A stretch of 64,000 nucleotides of DNA from Apostichopus japonicus. Its lineage: Eukaryota; Echinodermata; Holothuroidea; Aspidochirotida; Stichopodidae. Shown one piece after another: positions 1 through 25,600 of this stretch (positions are counted from its first letter, which is position 1; each line of letters begins with the position of its first letter). The notes below the pieces were generated by a model that saw only the letters and a list, made by a program, of their open reading frames with translations, was not told the origin of the DNA and searched no databases. The stretch covers positions 15,559,501 through 15,623,500 of the forward strand of contig NC_092569.1 of assembly GCF_037975245.1 (NCBI RefSeq). The letters run 5' to 3'. Both the position numbers and the translations under genes were made by a program.

Positions 1-205
1 CAGTGTCGTATTGTACATGCACATATCGCATTGTATGTGCACACATCGCATTGTATACACGTACGAATACACAGGGAATACTGTTATTTATCCGGCATCG
101 CATTGTAAATACACATATCGCATTATATGTGCACACATCGCATTGTATGTGCACACATCGCATTGTATGTATACATGCATGTACAAAATGTCGCATTGCA
201 AACTG
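1..205. repeat. Minisatellite, ~20-bp unit
   Basis: Imperfect tandem repeats of a roughly 20-bp unit with the core CGCATTGTATGTGCACACAT. At least eight units are visible, interrupted by a short non-repeat stretch around 65-95. The array runs off the left edge of the window. Two open frames cross it, but their peptides only reflect the repeat. Confidence 0.85.
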
Positions 206-2082
206 CCTTGCAAAATCGACCTGTTGCCATACATACAGGATTGTAATCATGTACAGAAGTATAATTTATGAGAGAGAAAGATCAAAACCTTCAAAACGGC
301 TTCAAAAAATTTGCATACTATTAAAATTATTCCTTGGTAGCTACTGTACTGTGAAGTTGGGCGCTTCTCACAGAGATTACCGATGTTCAACACAAAGGAG
401 ATTTTGTGGTTTTAACCAGAACTATAGCTTACTGTTGTACATATCATTAACTAGGTACCTTCTTTACCCAAGTTTTGACCCCTTTTACTACAGTACAATA
501 ATAATAATAATAATAGTAAATTACATTTACATTTACAAAGCGCTTAATACAGCGTTTCAAAGCACTTTACAAAGTAGGAAAGAGACAAAGGAAACCAAGG
601 AAAAAGAAACTAAGTTGTCTCTTGAAAATACAAAGAGAGGGGGAGTCACAAACGTGAAATGGGAGTTCGTTCCAAAGAGTTCTACAACTGAGCAAAGGAA
701 AGTTTTTTTAAAACTTCCACTAAAAATTCAGCCTTTGACAACCACTCATTTGGGAAATTGGCAGTGTACTGTAGGCCTACATTAATGCTTGTACTGTGTG
801 ATTAATGCTATTCACAAATATCACCAGTTTCGGCTAAGTGTTTTCAGATACTGTACCAACTTTTGCAGGGTACAGGCTGAGTAAAATTTTATTGAATGAA
901 ATTTTTGAATCTAATTGCTTTAGTTATAAAATGTAGTAGGTTTGGTTTAAATTTGTCAGAACAAATTTTATAAACAACTTGTGTACATAAATTTTTTGTA
1001 CTGGTAAGTATACTGTTCACAATTGCAATTTGATCAAATAGCTCAGATTAGCTGCACTTATATGACGTACTGTACACAGGTTGGAAATTTGATTCAGACT
1101 TTGACGCAAGTAAGATTCTTCAAATTACAAAATGCCAGCGAAAGTTTGTTTCTATTTATTTTTAGAAAAGCTTGCACACATGTCAGTACACACAAAACTA
1201 CCTGCATCTTGAGGTTTTGCAGCCCTATGGGTTATATGCGCCATGAGAATTATATCATAGTTTGTTTGGCGCCAAAGAAAAATTGAGTAATATTATTGTT
1301 ATTATTATGATTATTATATGCTAATTCTGTTATTCGAGTTAAAACTATATGTAGAGATACAGTACAGATGGTACAGTATCATACTAAACCGTATGTAGAG
1401 GGCAGTGTGGAGAGTTGGGTATGCCAAGTTAATACAGGAACAAAAAACGTTGTACTGTTTGCACTTTTGTAACAAGGACGTTATTCCAAACGTAGAAAGA
1501 AGTAAAAGAATGGGAGAATTCCTGGATTAGCTCTGATAAAGTTACACTATTAGGCTGTCCTAGTCAGAGGGACATTGTGAACAGGATCAAAGGTCTGTGA
1601 TACCCAGTGCACATGTGACCATTGTCTAGGTTTTGCACACTTATTACTGTTGTCACTGGTCGGCCAATCGCAGCTGTTCTTTGAGCAATGAGAGCTTCTT
1701 TGGTACTGAATATGCATTACGATGCCTTTTCTCATTGTTTCAAGCAAGAGGCAGAACAGAATATATGAATGAAATCTGTCTTCAGCGGATACAGGTTTTC
1801 ATACATTCGATCATTAATTTCTTAATTAATGAAACTTTTCTTGGCAAAATTAGCTCGGTGAAACCCTCTCATTTTTTCATGGTTCGTCAGATATGCAGCT
1901 TAAACAAAGTTCCAATTTTTGAAAATGAACAGTTTTGTGTATTTCTTTTTTGAAACAAATGGAACCATGCACTTTAATATATGTACAGTATAAGACCAAT
2001 ATGCCCCCCCCCCAAAAAAAAAAAATCCAATCCAAAATGAAACTTGTACAGTACATACCATTTCTCTGTCTCTCTTTTACAG
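206..2082. other. Upstream of TDH, no coding gene seen
   Basis: AT-rich DNA with a short AAT microsatellite near 498-515 and another at 1290-1310. A pyrimidine-rich tract ending in AG at 2081-2082 is the splice acceptor before the TDH start codon, so a non-coding first exon and the promoter must lie in or left of this stretch. I could not place them. Confidence 0.5.
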
Positions 2083-2096
2083 ACAGTCGTTAGAAA

Positions 2097-15994
<13,898 letters not shown>

Positions 15995-18900
15995 ACTCTT
16001 TATTTTGCATGCCACCTCTTTTAAACAGATTTATCTTTGAAAACATGATTGCCGCAGGGGTGACTGCGGCGGTCGGTGCGACTACAAAGTATGGTTAAGT
16101 TAAAGAAAAGAATGACGATAAGGCTGGCTGTTGTGGCATCGATGAGAGAGAATCATCTCTCTTCTTGATGCTGCAGTCGTGACGGCGAGAGGAGTTAACC
16201 TTCAAGGGGATAGTCCGTTCTCTTATGGAGGCATATATTTTCATTCCACCCAGTTATTTATTGTTTGACTAATTACGTCACTCTCGATTAGGAGGTTGCC
16301 GTTTAATGTGCAGAAGGTGTGTATTGATCTTTGTAGGCGACCTACCTTTGACATAGTTCTTCCATCCAGACTGTTTCCATGGCAACAAGTCGTGCCTTTG
16401 ACTTTAAGCACTCCTCAGAAGTGCGCGGCGATAACATTGAATCTTATTCTTATTTTATTCGTCCGTTATGAAACAATATGGATTCATGGTATTTCTTTCC
16501 AAATCTTCTCTTTGTCATATTTTAATCCCGCTAAAGTTCTGACACCGAGTGTTCCATGCTCCCGAAGAGCATGCTTTTAGAGACTGTAAAAAACGCGACA
16601 CAAATTTGTTATTAAAGGTATAAACTTTCCTGTTTTCTACAAATTGAAATATGCAAACTAGATGGGAGAGGTTGGACTAAATCGTAAATTCTACTGGTCA
16701 TTTTCTGTATTTTATGATGTGAAACACATAAAATGTTGATTTTCTTTGTAACTTTTCTCTGCCGATGCTAAGATTATCTAAGGGAGAATTTGGGGGATAT
16801 TAATGGGCTCGAATATGTGAATGAAGTCCTGAAAGGCCACAAAGTGTACTTTTTTCTAGCTAACGAAATGATCCACCAATCTGTTTGTCCAGCTAGCCCC
16901 TTCTCTTTAAATCAAACTGAGATTTAAGATTTTGTTAAGGGTTTGAGGGTGTCCATCTGTCCAGAATATGAGTGACTTTACCAAATCGAGTTATGCCTAA
17001 TGCGGCTTTGGTGTGCTCAAAATCGAGCTTGTGCTCTAAATCGAGGATATTTTAAAACTTATTTAGTGGCGTTTGATTATCTCTGTGTTGAACAAACAAA
17101 TTCTTGGCATTGGTGGTTTCGTATGCAACATCCGCCGAAAAAGAAGGATATGTCTTCAAAAGTCGGAAGAAACTGGTGGCTTTCTAAGTCATGGACTTCA
17201 GTTGAATTTTTGTTATTTGTTTGTGTGTAATTTAAAATTGTTGTAGTCGTTTGTGCTCGGACAGCCTTAAAGTCGATAAAACCGGAAGGTTTTGCAGTTA
17301 CGTCCGTATTTGTGATGTCGGTAGACACAAAATAGGTGGTAGATATGAGAGGGGCAGGGTAGAGTAGGGTAGGGTAGGGTAGATATGAGAGTGTGTAATT
17401 GTTTCAAGGACAGAGGTCCAATGAGTTTCTGAGAGGAACCCATCAAATGAACAAAGTACACACTAGTCACAAATAGGCACAAAAAGTCACAAAATGTAAA
17501 TAATGGTCACGCATGATGTGAATAGAATTCCAAGATGGTGCGATCAGAGTTTAAGCCAGAATGTGAGCAGAAGTTACTCATTTTAATAGAATTCCAACAT
17601 GGTGTCGATAGATGTGAGTAATAATTAATCAGTAGTAATTGCTGAATTGATTTTGTCTCTTGATATAAGCTTATCAATACTGTACTGTTACAAATGATAT
17701 AATTAAGTGATGGTGTAGGTTTAAACAAACAGAGACCTATATTTATGGAGGAAGATGTAAAAACAAAAGAAGAAAGAAAATCATTGTATTTAAACGTAAT
17801 ATCTTGAGATGTCATATTGTTCACAAGCTTACGAAAAATTTGTGTGTGTGTACAGTCTTTCTGTTGGAATTTGCTCTATAACTTAATATTTAATCGCCCT
17901 CTTAACTATTCCTTCCTGTTAAAAAATGAAAATATGAACAAACAAAAAATAAATAAATTAAAAAGGACTAAAAACAGAAAAAAAAGTATGTATTACTTCT
18001 CAAAACTATGAAATTGCGATGTAAAATTTTTTTTTTCGGGAAATTTTTTCTTCATATATATATACAGAAGCAGAAATATTAGAAAAGAAAGCACAAAGGG
18101 AAGTGGTTTTGTTGTCTTAACAGTGATAATGCATTTTGCTCTTAGAACACTTTTATATTGGAGTTTGGTAATAAACCTTCGGGTAGATCGCTTTTCGGAA
18201 ACTTAGTCATAGTTGCAATGCACGATAGTATAAATCGTTCAATATTCATCAACTGGAGCTGCAGGTTTTATTGTGAGAGTCGTTGTTTTATACATCACTG
18301 TTAAGAACAAAGTAGAGCATTTTAGTATGGAGTTGTGGATATTTTTTCTTTTGGTATAAAAAGTCAAAACAAAGCCACCAAGGTAAACAGTACTGAAAAA
18401 AAATCACTTTTCGGGCTCTTCAAACGATAAGTTTTTATCTGACTGTAGAACTTGTTGTAAGATTTCCAGCTTTTTCTTTGGATAATCTCCAGGTTTACAA
18501 CTTTGAAGGGTTGGCTGGTCCTTGCAGATTTCATGTCCCATTTTTTTTCGGAAAGGGCCAGATTGGGTTTCATCGCAGCTAAATTTTTGGATTGGTACAA
18601 CTGATGGTTAGAATTGTAGAAAAACAGTTTTAATGTAATATAACCAACTTGTAACTTTAATGCACATCTGAAATGCAATTTATCTTTCATATCCAGTCAG
18701 AGGTCTGATTACATTACTGGATAATTTAGTTCCTTTATATCTATGAATGTTATGTTTGTTACTATCACAGGGTTTTCGGTTCGATATTTGAATATTAACT
18801 TAAGGATCTAGTTCAAAATATGAAAAAAGACAGAAAACATTATAGGATCTAAGTTATGAAGACATTGGTTGAACCATTAAGCTCAATTCTTCTTTTACAT

Positions 18901-20356
18901 TTTTTTTGTCCTGAGTAGAGGATTTTTATACGAGTCTTATGAAAGTATATGTAGCAACATGTGCCTAAAGTCCAATTCAAAATGGGGGGTTTTATGCTTA
19001 TGGTTTTTATTTTTCCTATGTTACCTGCTGACTGGTTTCTGTGCATATATTGGTTGTAATATCTTGTATCGGCGCAGCTTAATTGTTATAGAACCTATAC
19101 TTGTCATCAACCTGCAGCAAAGAATATGCCTGCTGATTTTCTGTACTTTAACATCCTTCAGAATATGCCTGCCGATTTTCTATTTTCGGCCACAATCTGT
19201 AGAATATTAATACTGTCGATATGTGAGCTCATGGGGGAGTTGTGCTTAAACATCCTTTGGAATTGGAATACTTTTATACGAAGTGTCCAAGACAATATTC
19301 AAATTAAATATTTTGAGCTTAGCTTCCATTGTCAGTGTTCTACAGACTTTTGGTATCTTTCCTCACATGTAGTGTTTCTGTTAAGGCACGCAAGCAGAAA
19401 GCAGGTAACTCAAACGTTTGCAGAACTGCTCCTGGGTTGATCTATAAGAGACTCATCAGAGACACATCAGTTTCATCTTACATGGTCCGGTCTTTCATAT
19501 CCATCGTTTCGATCTCACCGTATTTATTTTGCCTCGTCTTCTTTCTTGGTTAGTAGTAGTACACCTTAGGAGTCATTCCACCGGAAAATACAGGGTTTCA
19601 ACCATCCATCGATGGGGTGTTAAAAATGGTAACTTCTCAGGCGAAGGGAATGAGATCGTTCCTATTATCCGAATCATTGTGCAAATCATTTAACTTTCAT
19701 TATAGACAAAAAACAAGAAAAAAGAAGATTAGTTTTAGGTGTCACTGATTTTCATTTATTTGCTCACCAGAATCGTCCATAAATTAACCATACTCTTGCT
19801 AATAATTCTAATAATAACAGTGGTGATGTGGACTGTACCATTGTGTGGTTTGAGGTCTTTAGGTTCCTGTCTAAATCAATTCAATTTTTCAGAATGCAGC
19901 ACACGGTTTGGGGCAAGTCTTCAATACCTTTAATGCCTCCAGACATTGCTTTATACATGTATGCATTGGAACTTGCTAATGTCTGCCAGCATTCACAGCT
20001 GTACTTTTAGTTGGGAGTGTGAATTGACCACCAAAGGGCATGGGGACATGACCTCTCAATCCAATCTCAGACACTGCCACCGATGCTGTCAATTTGTATT
20101 TATTATACGAAGAACCTACCTCATCGTTTGGGGGTGCCTGCGATCTAATTAAGAAGTCTATATATGATTACAATCACTTGCATTGTTGCAGAGTAAAGGA
20201 TAATTAACCAATATCCAATATGGGAAGTTTTTTTATCCCCCAAATTTTACTTTTCAAACTGTATGCCTAATCTTGTTATTCCTTATTGTATTTTTGGCCG
20301 CCGAAAATTAATCAGAGACTACTATTTCCAGTTAGATGGTGGTCTTCTTTTGAATG

Positions 20357-20359
<3 letters not shown>
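15995..20359. other. Intergenic and TDH 3' flank
   Basis: No gene recognised. A clear AATAAA signal for TDH was not found close to the stop; ATTAAA near 16611 is a weak candidate. A short AGGGT pentamer array sits at about 17354-17378, and a ~40-bp direct duplication (core AGAATATGCCTGC) at about 19120-19185. Open frames here lack recognisable domains. Confidence 0.4.
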
Positions 20360-20423
<64 letters not shown>

Positions 20424-20440
20424 ATATATCCATATATATA
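20360..20440. repeat. (TA)n microsatellite
   Basis: Long TA run ending in TCCATA variants, directly abutting the first SINE copy. A matching TA run follows the second copy at 20931-20957, so TA tracts appear to be tails or targets of this family. Confidence 0.9.
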
Positions 20441-20558
20441 TCCATAGCCTAGTGGTTAGGGTGTCCGCGTACAGAGCGGGAGGCCCGTGGTTCGAATCCC
20501 GGTGGAGGCTGAAAGTTTTTTCACTGTTCTTGATTTTCCAACTCATTACGATTTTCAT
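20441..20558 (+). mobile_element. tRNA-like SINE, copy 1
   Basis: 118-bp unit with A box TAGCCTAGTGGTTAGGG and B box GGTTCGAATCC at tRNA-like spacing, then a TTTTTT pol III terminator and a ~45-bp non-tRNA tail ending in GATTTTCAT before a TA-rich run. The anticodon arm folds well (TCCGC/GCGGG, loop GTACAGA). The T stem has mismatches, so this is not a working tRNA. It differs from copy 2 by one base that I can see (ACTCAT versus ACTCAC). Confidence 0.8.
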
Positions 20559-20813
20559 TTATATATATTCATTTGCCTTTGTCGTTTACCTCCATTGCAT
20601 TAACATAAAGTCTGTTCAAAGTATCTCTTTCGAGATCCGGCTTTAGGAATCACAAATGATTTTCCAGTTGGTTAGCATCATGTTTGATCTCTAGAGTAAG
20701 GCAAAATATGTCACCAAAAACAGAACTAGTATTGTTCGATACAGGTGACAAACGCCTACAGTGGAATTACGATCTTCCTTACCGGTTTCGAACCTCTGGA
20801 CATACAATCAGCG

Positions 20814-20925
20814 TCCATAGCCTAGTGGTTAGGGTGTCCGCGTACAGAGCGGGAGGCCCGTGGTTCGAATCCCGGTGGAGGCTGAAAGTTTTTTCACTGT
20901 TCTTGATTTTCCAACTCACTACGAT

Positions 20926-20931
<6 letters not shown>
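20814..20931 (+). mobile_element. tRNA-like SINE, copy 2
   Basis: Same 118-bp unit as the copy 373 bp upstream. Here the preceding bases GCG extend a tRNA acceptor stem: GCGTCCA pairs with TGGAGGC at six of seven positions. Copy 1 has lost that pairing because its left flank is TA-rich. A TA microsatellite follows immediately. Confidence 0.8.
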
Positions 20932-20960
<29 letters not shown>

Positions 20961-20998
20961 CATAGTACATACAGTATATAGTAAATATGTACAGTATA

Positions 20999-21167
20999 TG
21001 GTAACTTACAGCATGTTGTTACTCCAGTTTCACGCCTGTGTGGCGATCATCAGACAACTGGATGCAAACGATCTTGTGACATTCATTCTAATTCCTAGCA
21101 CAGCTGGGTGGTCTGCTACCAATGCGCACAGGCGTGAAACTCGAGAAACAAATGCTGTAAGTTACCA
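20999..21167. mobile_element. Fold-back / MITE-like inverted repeat
   Basis: Two ~43-bp arms in inverted orientation: left 20999-21043 (TGGTAACTTACAGCATGTTG onward, ending CACGCCTGTG) and right 21125-21167 (CACAGGCGTG onward, ending GTAAGTTACCA). About 80 bp separate them. There is no coding capacity. The flanks are TA-rich, so a TA target duplication is possible but not demonstrable. Confidence 0.65.
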
Positions 21168-22274
21168 TGTACGTAAACTGTATTATGTACTTGCTATTTC
21201 TATGTATTGCACACTCTTGCAGCATGAAGTGAACAACTGAATCTTTGTCATATATATATATGTGGTACCTGCATATGACTATCAAATATCAATGCAAAAT
21301 GGAGGTTTTAAAAAGTCTCTGGCAATTTTAATTGATTCTATAACATATGTCATATTCATTTTTAATTAACCTAATTAAGCTGGTCTGTATAGACCTTTAC
21401 AGTATATTGACATTAAACAATTTGAAAAAATCTATTATTTGTCTGGTAAAGCAAAATAACCAGCATTTAAAAAAAAAAAAAAAATTATAAGTTTTTGACC
21501 ATTTGAGAGCAAGAAGAGAGTCTTTTTATTGATAGCAACTGTATCATCCTTACTGATAAAGTGATTGGTTGACTCGGTTGGCGATCGCAAATCCAGTCTG
21601 TTTTTAATAATACTTTCTTCCATTATTGAAACACATCCAGCTGCATTAGGTCTGGGTGGAGCGTGGGAAAATGTCTGGGTTGAGAGTCGAAAGAAATGTA
21701 GAAAAGGTTCTTATTCTTGATGTTAATTCTAATTAAAGGCAGCTGGTGATATGTTGCAGCTGTACCTCAATCTCTATGTGTAATTTTTCTTGGGGAGCTA
21801 ATTAAAAGTGATATATAGTGAAGTAGGTGTAGGTCTAGATGTAGTAGTACGTATTTTAGTAATTATTTAAAGTAGTTTCTTTATTAAGTAGTTTATTATT
21901 ATTATTATTATTAGTCAGTGTTCTCTCCTGACCAGTTTATAAATTGCATGGGTTCTATATATTGGAAACATTAATAGCATGCATTTAATATATTACATAG
22001 GAATTTGTGGAACAAAGAACTAAGACGATGTTAGCCTGCATGCAAGCCTTGTCCAGTTACTGAGACAAAAATAAAATGAAACAGAAGTTGAGTCATGTTT
22101 AGGGTTTGGATCATTTAGATTGAACAATATGCTGTGATATTAGGCATGAACAATGCATAAGTGAACCCCCCCCCCTTCCCCTCTCCATTTACAATTGACA
22201 TCAGTTTAACTTTGTGGAAGTCACTGATGTAGGAATTGTTGTTGTTGATGTGGCCCCCTGTATGATATTATAGG
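21168..22274. other. Intergenic, left flank of BEL element
   Basis: No gene seen. Contains a poly-A stretch near 21470-21484, an ATT microsatellite near 21895-21913 and poly-C near 22167-22175. Confidence 0.4.
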
Positions 22275-22570
22275 TGTTGTGAAATGGATGTAAATAATTG
22301 AATTCAGAAAGGATGTCTTTGACACGTTGCTGCAATATGTTGTCTTTCTTTATTAAACTAGATTCAACAACTGTGTAGGGTTTCTTAACATCTCCACTGA
22401 ACGTTATGTTTGAATATATGAAATGAACTGCAAGGTTGCACCGCAGCGCGGTGGTATGTCTTGCTGAAAGGCGAGCTATACAAGTAACTACAACGCATGT
22501 TAATAATAAAATATGAAAGTTAAAGTACGGAAACTTATACACGTCATAGAGGGAAAACAATTACACGACA
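22275..22570 (-). repeat. 3' LTR of BEL/Pao element
   Basis: 296 bp, TG...CA ends. It reads the same as the 5' LTR throughout. A ~100-residue open frame across it is a by-product of the LTR sequence and appears in both LTRs. Confidence 0.93.
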
Positions 22571-22590
22571 TCCCATCCCCCCAAAAGTGA
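22571..22590 (-). other. Polypurine tract of BEL/Pao element
   Basis: On the coding strand a G/A run (GGGGGGATGGGA) ends exactly at the first base of the 3' LTR, the position of the plus-strand primer in LTR elements. Confidence 0.75.
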
Positions 22591-22684
22591 CGGAATGTCA
22601 CTAGTAAAAACAAAATTAAAGAGTAAGCAGGTTATGAATACTAAACAATATAGAAAAAAAAGTAGCAACTATACACTACACATT

Positions 22685-25600
22685 TTACTGCATCTCAGAT
22701 CGCTCAGAGTTTTTCAATAAGAGAATAAGCTTTGTCACTGGTCTTTTAGCGATTTTGCCGTCAGCAAATCTTACGTCAACTACTCTCACGAGGTCGTCTT
22801 TCCCTGGGTAGAGCTTTACGACTTCCGACATTTTCCAGGTACCACGCCTCTTGTCCTCACCAATAACGAGCACAATGTCTTTCTCTTCAAGGTTTTCGCC
22901 CGACTTTTGCCACTTCTGGCGCGGTGAAAGCTTGTGGGTGCACTCCATCCATCTTCGCCAAAACGCATCTACCATAGCAATACAAATCTCTCTGCGTTTC
23001 CGTGGATTCGTCTTATATTCCTCACAGGGTACCTCAGGACAAGGCAAGTCACCTCTTCCAATCAAGAAGTGATTCGGAGTCAAAGGTGGATGGTCCAATG
23101 GAGATGACGATTTGGCCGTCAAAGGTCGACTATTGATGAGACCAGATATCTGGCAGAAGACGGTCTCCCACTCGACGAATGTCAGACGATCTGCCTTCAC
23201 GAGATGCCTCATTCCCTTCTTGACCTCCTGAACCATTCTTTCGACAGCTCCCTGGTGATGTGGCCCTCCTGGTGGACCGAACTTCCACTGAGTATTGTAG
23301 CGTTGACAATATTCCCTCACCTGAGTCTGTTCCAACTTCAAATTTAACTCATTTATGGTGTTGTCAGCCCCCCTGAAGCAGGTAGCATTATCACTAATCA
23401 ACAACGAGGGTGACCCTCTGATGCTAATAAATCGTTCAAGAGCCTGGAGAAACGCTTGCGTTGACAAATCTTGAACGCAAGTTAGGTGCACAGCTCTGGT
23501 TACTGTACATGTAAACACAGCACAATAGCCCTTTGTTGTGGTGTTTCGGCTCAGCTTCACATTGACCGGTCCCAGATAGTCAACGAGCGTAGTCTGGAAC
23601 GGGGGCGAGCAAGGCCTGACTCTAAACTCTGGCAAGTCAGCCATCTTTTGTTGAAGTGGTTTGCCTCTGACCTTCTTACATGTAACGCACTCGTGTACTA
23701 TACGCCTTGAGAGGTTCACATCCCCGACAATCCAGTACCTCTTCCTAACCTCTGCGGCAGTTCCCAAGTGTCCTCCATGAAGAGCATGCGCATGTCTGTC
23801 ACGCACGATCAACAAGCTGATGTGGCCTTTTCTAGGTAGAAGGTACGGATGTCGAACATCATAGGACAGTGGTGCCCTGTCAATCCGTCCACCAACTCGA
23901 AAAACTTGGTCATCTTCGTCAAAAAATGGGTCTAACTTCATGACATTGGAATCCTGGAAATCAATCTCTCTTTGTGCCTGTCGTATCCAATACAACTCCG
24001 CTTCTTTGATAAGCTTTGACGAAGGCCACTTTGAAATTTGCCTGGTGAGTTGCTTCATCCATTGTTTCTTGGGCAGTTCTCTGACAGAGAATACTCTAGC
24101 TGTGACCATCTTAAGCCTAGGCCAGCTGGAAAAATTGGTTGGGTTGACAATGGGCGAAGGCTTGGATGCAGCAGTGACTCTGAGTGACAGTACTTTTGCA
24201 TTCCGGACATGAAATCTCTTCTGCTCTTCATCTGCTGGGTCTACCGGTACATTCGTTGGTGTTTGTGGCCATGATGCCGGTGGCAGTCTCAGATACTCAG
24301 GCCCTTCAATTACTTTCTTCATTTCAATAGCCTTTCCTCCTCTTGAGACCAGATCAATGACGTTCTGGTCTGATGACACATGTCTAATATCTTTGATGGG
24401 GTCAAACTCTGTAGTTATCTCCCCCACACGGTATGCAACATAAGACCGGAAGGCTTTGGATTGCCCTCTTAACCAACTAATGGCAGTCATGCTATCAGTC
24501 CAGATCTTCCAATAGGCTATGTTGTACCGCAAGGCGTTCTTTACAGTGAGCATCAGCCTCGATAACAGCAGGATTGCCTGAAGCTCCTTGCGAGGTATAC
24601 TCGTCTGCTTCAACGGTGTCAGTCTGGCTCGTGCACAAACAAATGACAGATGAGCCTCCGAATCCTCAGGGCGCGACCATCTCAACCAAATGCCGATACC
24701 CATAGCATCCTCGGACGCGTCACTCGCACCGTGTAGAGACACTTCGGGCAATGGTCTCACTCCAATATATGCCTCCGGTATCATACACCTTCGAATTTCG
24801 ATGGTGTCCACCTCCTCAAGGTCTTTATTGATCTCATTCAGCATGGCACAGAGTTCCCCCTTTTGGTTTAGAGGGGTATCCCAATCGATGTTGAGCTGCC
24901 ATAATTTCTGTAGCAGAATTTTGGGTCGAACGAGAAGCCCAGACAACATGCCGAAAACATCGTAATATGATGCAGTCTGTGCTAGCACACTACGTTTGGT
25001 GGGAACGATGTTTGGATGAAGTTTCACTTCTTTGACCTTCAAGGTGTCCTTTGTCAGATCCCACTTGGTCCCTAACGCGGTGGCAATTCTGAGATCCTCC
25101 GTTTTGTCACATACTTCTTGTACATTAGATTGCCATTTCCTTATGGCAAAGTTGCCCTCTTTAAGCGTCTCAATGAGTTTGGACTTAAGTTCTAGGGCTT
25201 CTTTTGTGTCACCGACGGACTCGTTCAAGTCGTCCATATAAAACTGATCAGTGACAACTCTCATCATTCGCTCATCCTCTGGAGCATGCTCGGCCACTAC
25301 ATGTCTCATGGTCACAATGGCGGCAGTTGGAGACGGTTTGTCCCCAAAGGTGACAGTTGTTAACTCATACACTTGTATAGGGTGACTTGGGTGCTCACGA
25401 AACACAAACCTATGAAAACGTGCATCGTCCACCTTTAGTTTGATTGCTTGGAACATCTTGCTAATGTCTGCGATGATTCCTACCTCGTTTTCTCGGAATC
25501 GCAACGCAACATCAAACAGATCTGAGTTGATATTTTCACCCTTCAAGAGGTAATCATTCAGTGAACAACCCTGGTACCTAGCCTTTGCGTCGTACACAAC

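Noticed and set aside
1-205. CRISPR-like array
   Set aside because: Units are adjacent and diverged, without regular unique spacers, in an animal genome.
3-785. 260-residue open frame at the left edge
   Set aside because: Its start is the minisatellite translated, the rest is low-complexity, there is no domain, and an overlapping frame shows the same repeat-driven openness.
20441-20515. Functional tRNA gene
   Set aside because: A and B boxes are present, but the T stem has mismatches, the acceptor stem fails in this copy, and the same unit is repeated with a non-tRNA tail.
20263-20965. Two frames sharing a peptide with VSAYRAGGPWFESRW
   Set aside because: The shared peptide is the tRNA-like SINE unit read as protein, not a gene family.
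22201-22560. 119-residue minus-strand frame, repeated at 28006-28359
   Set aside because: Both are translations of the BEL LTR; the shared part ends exactly at the LTR border.
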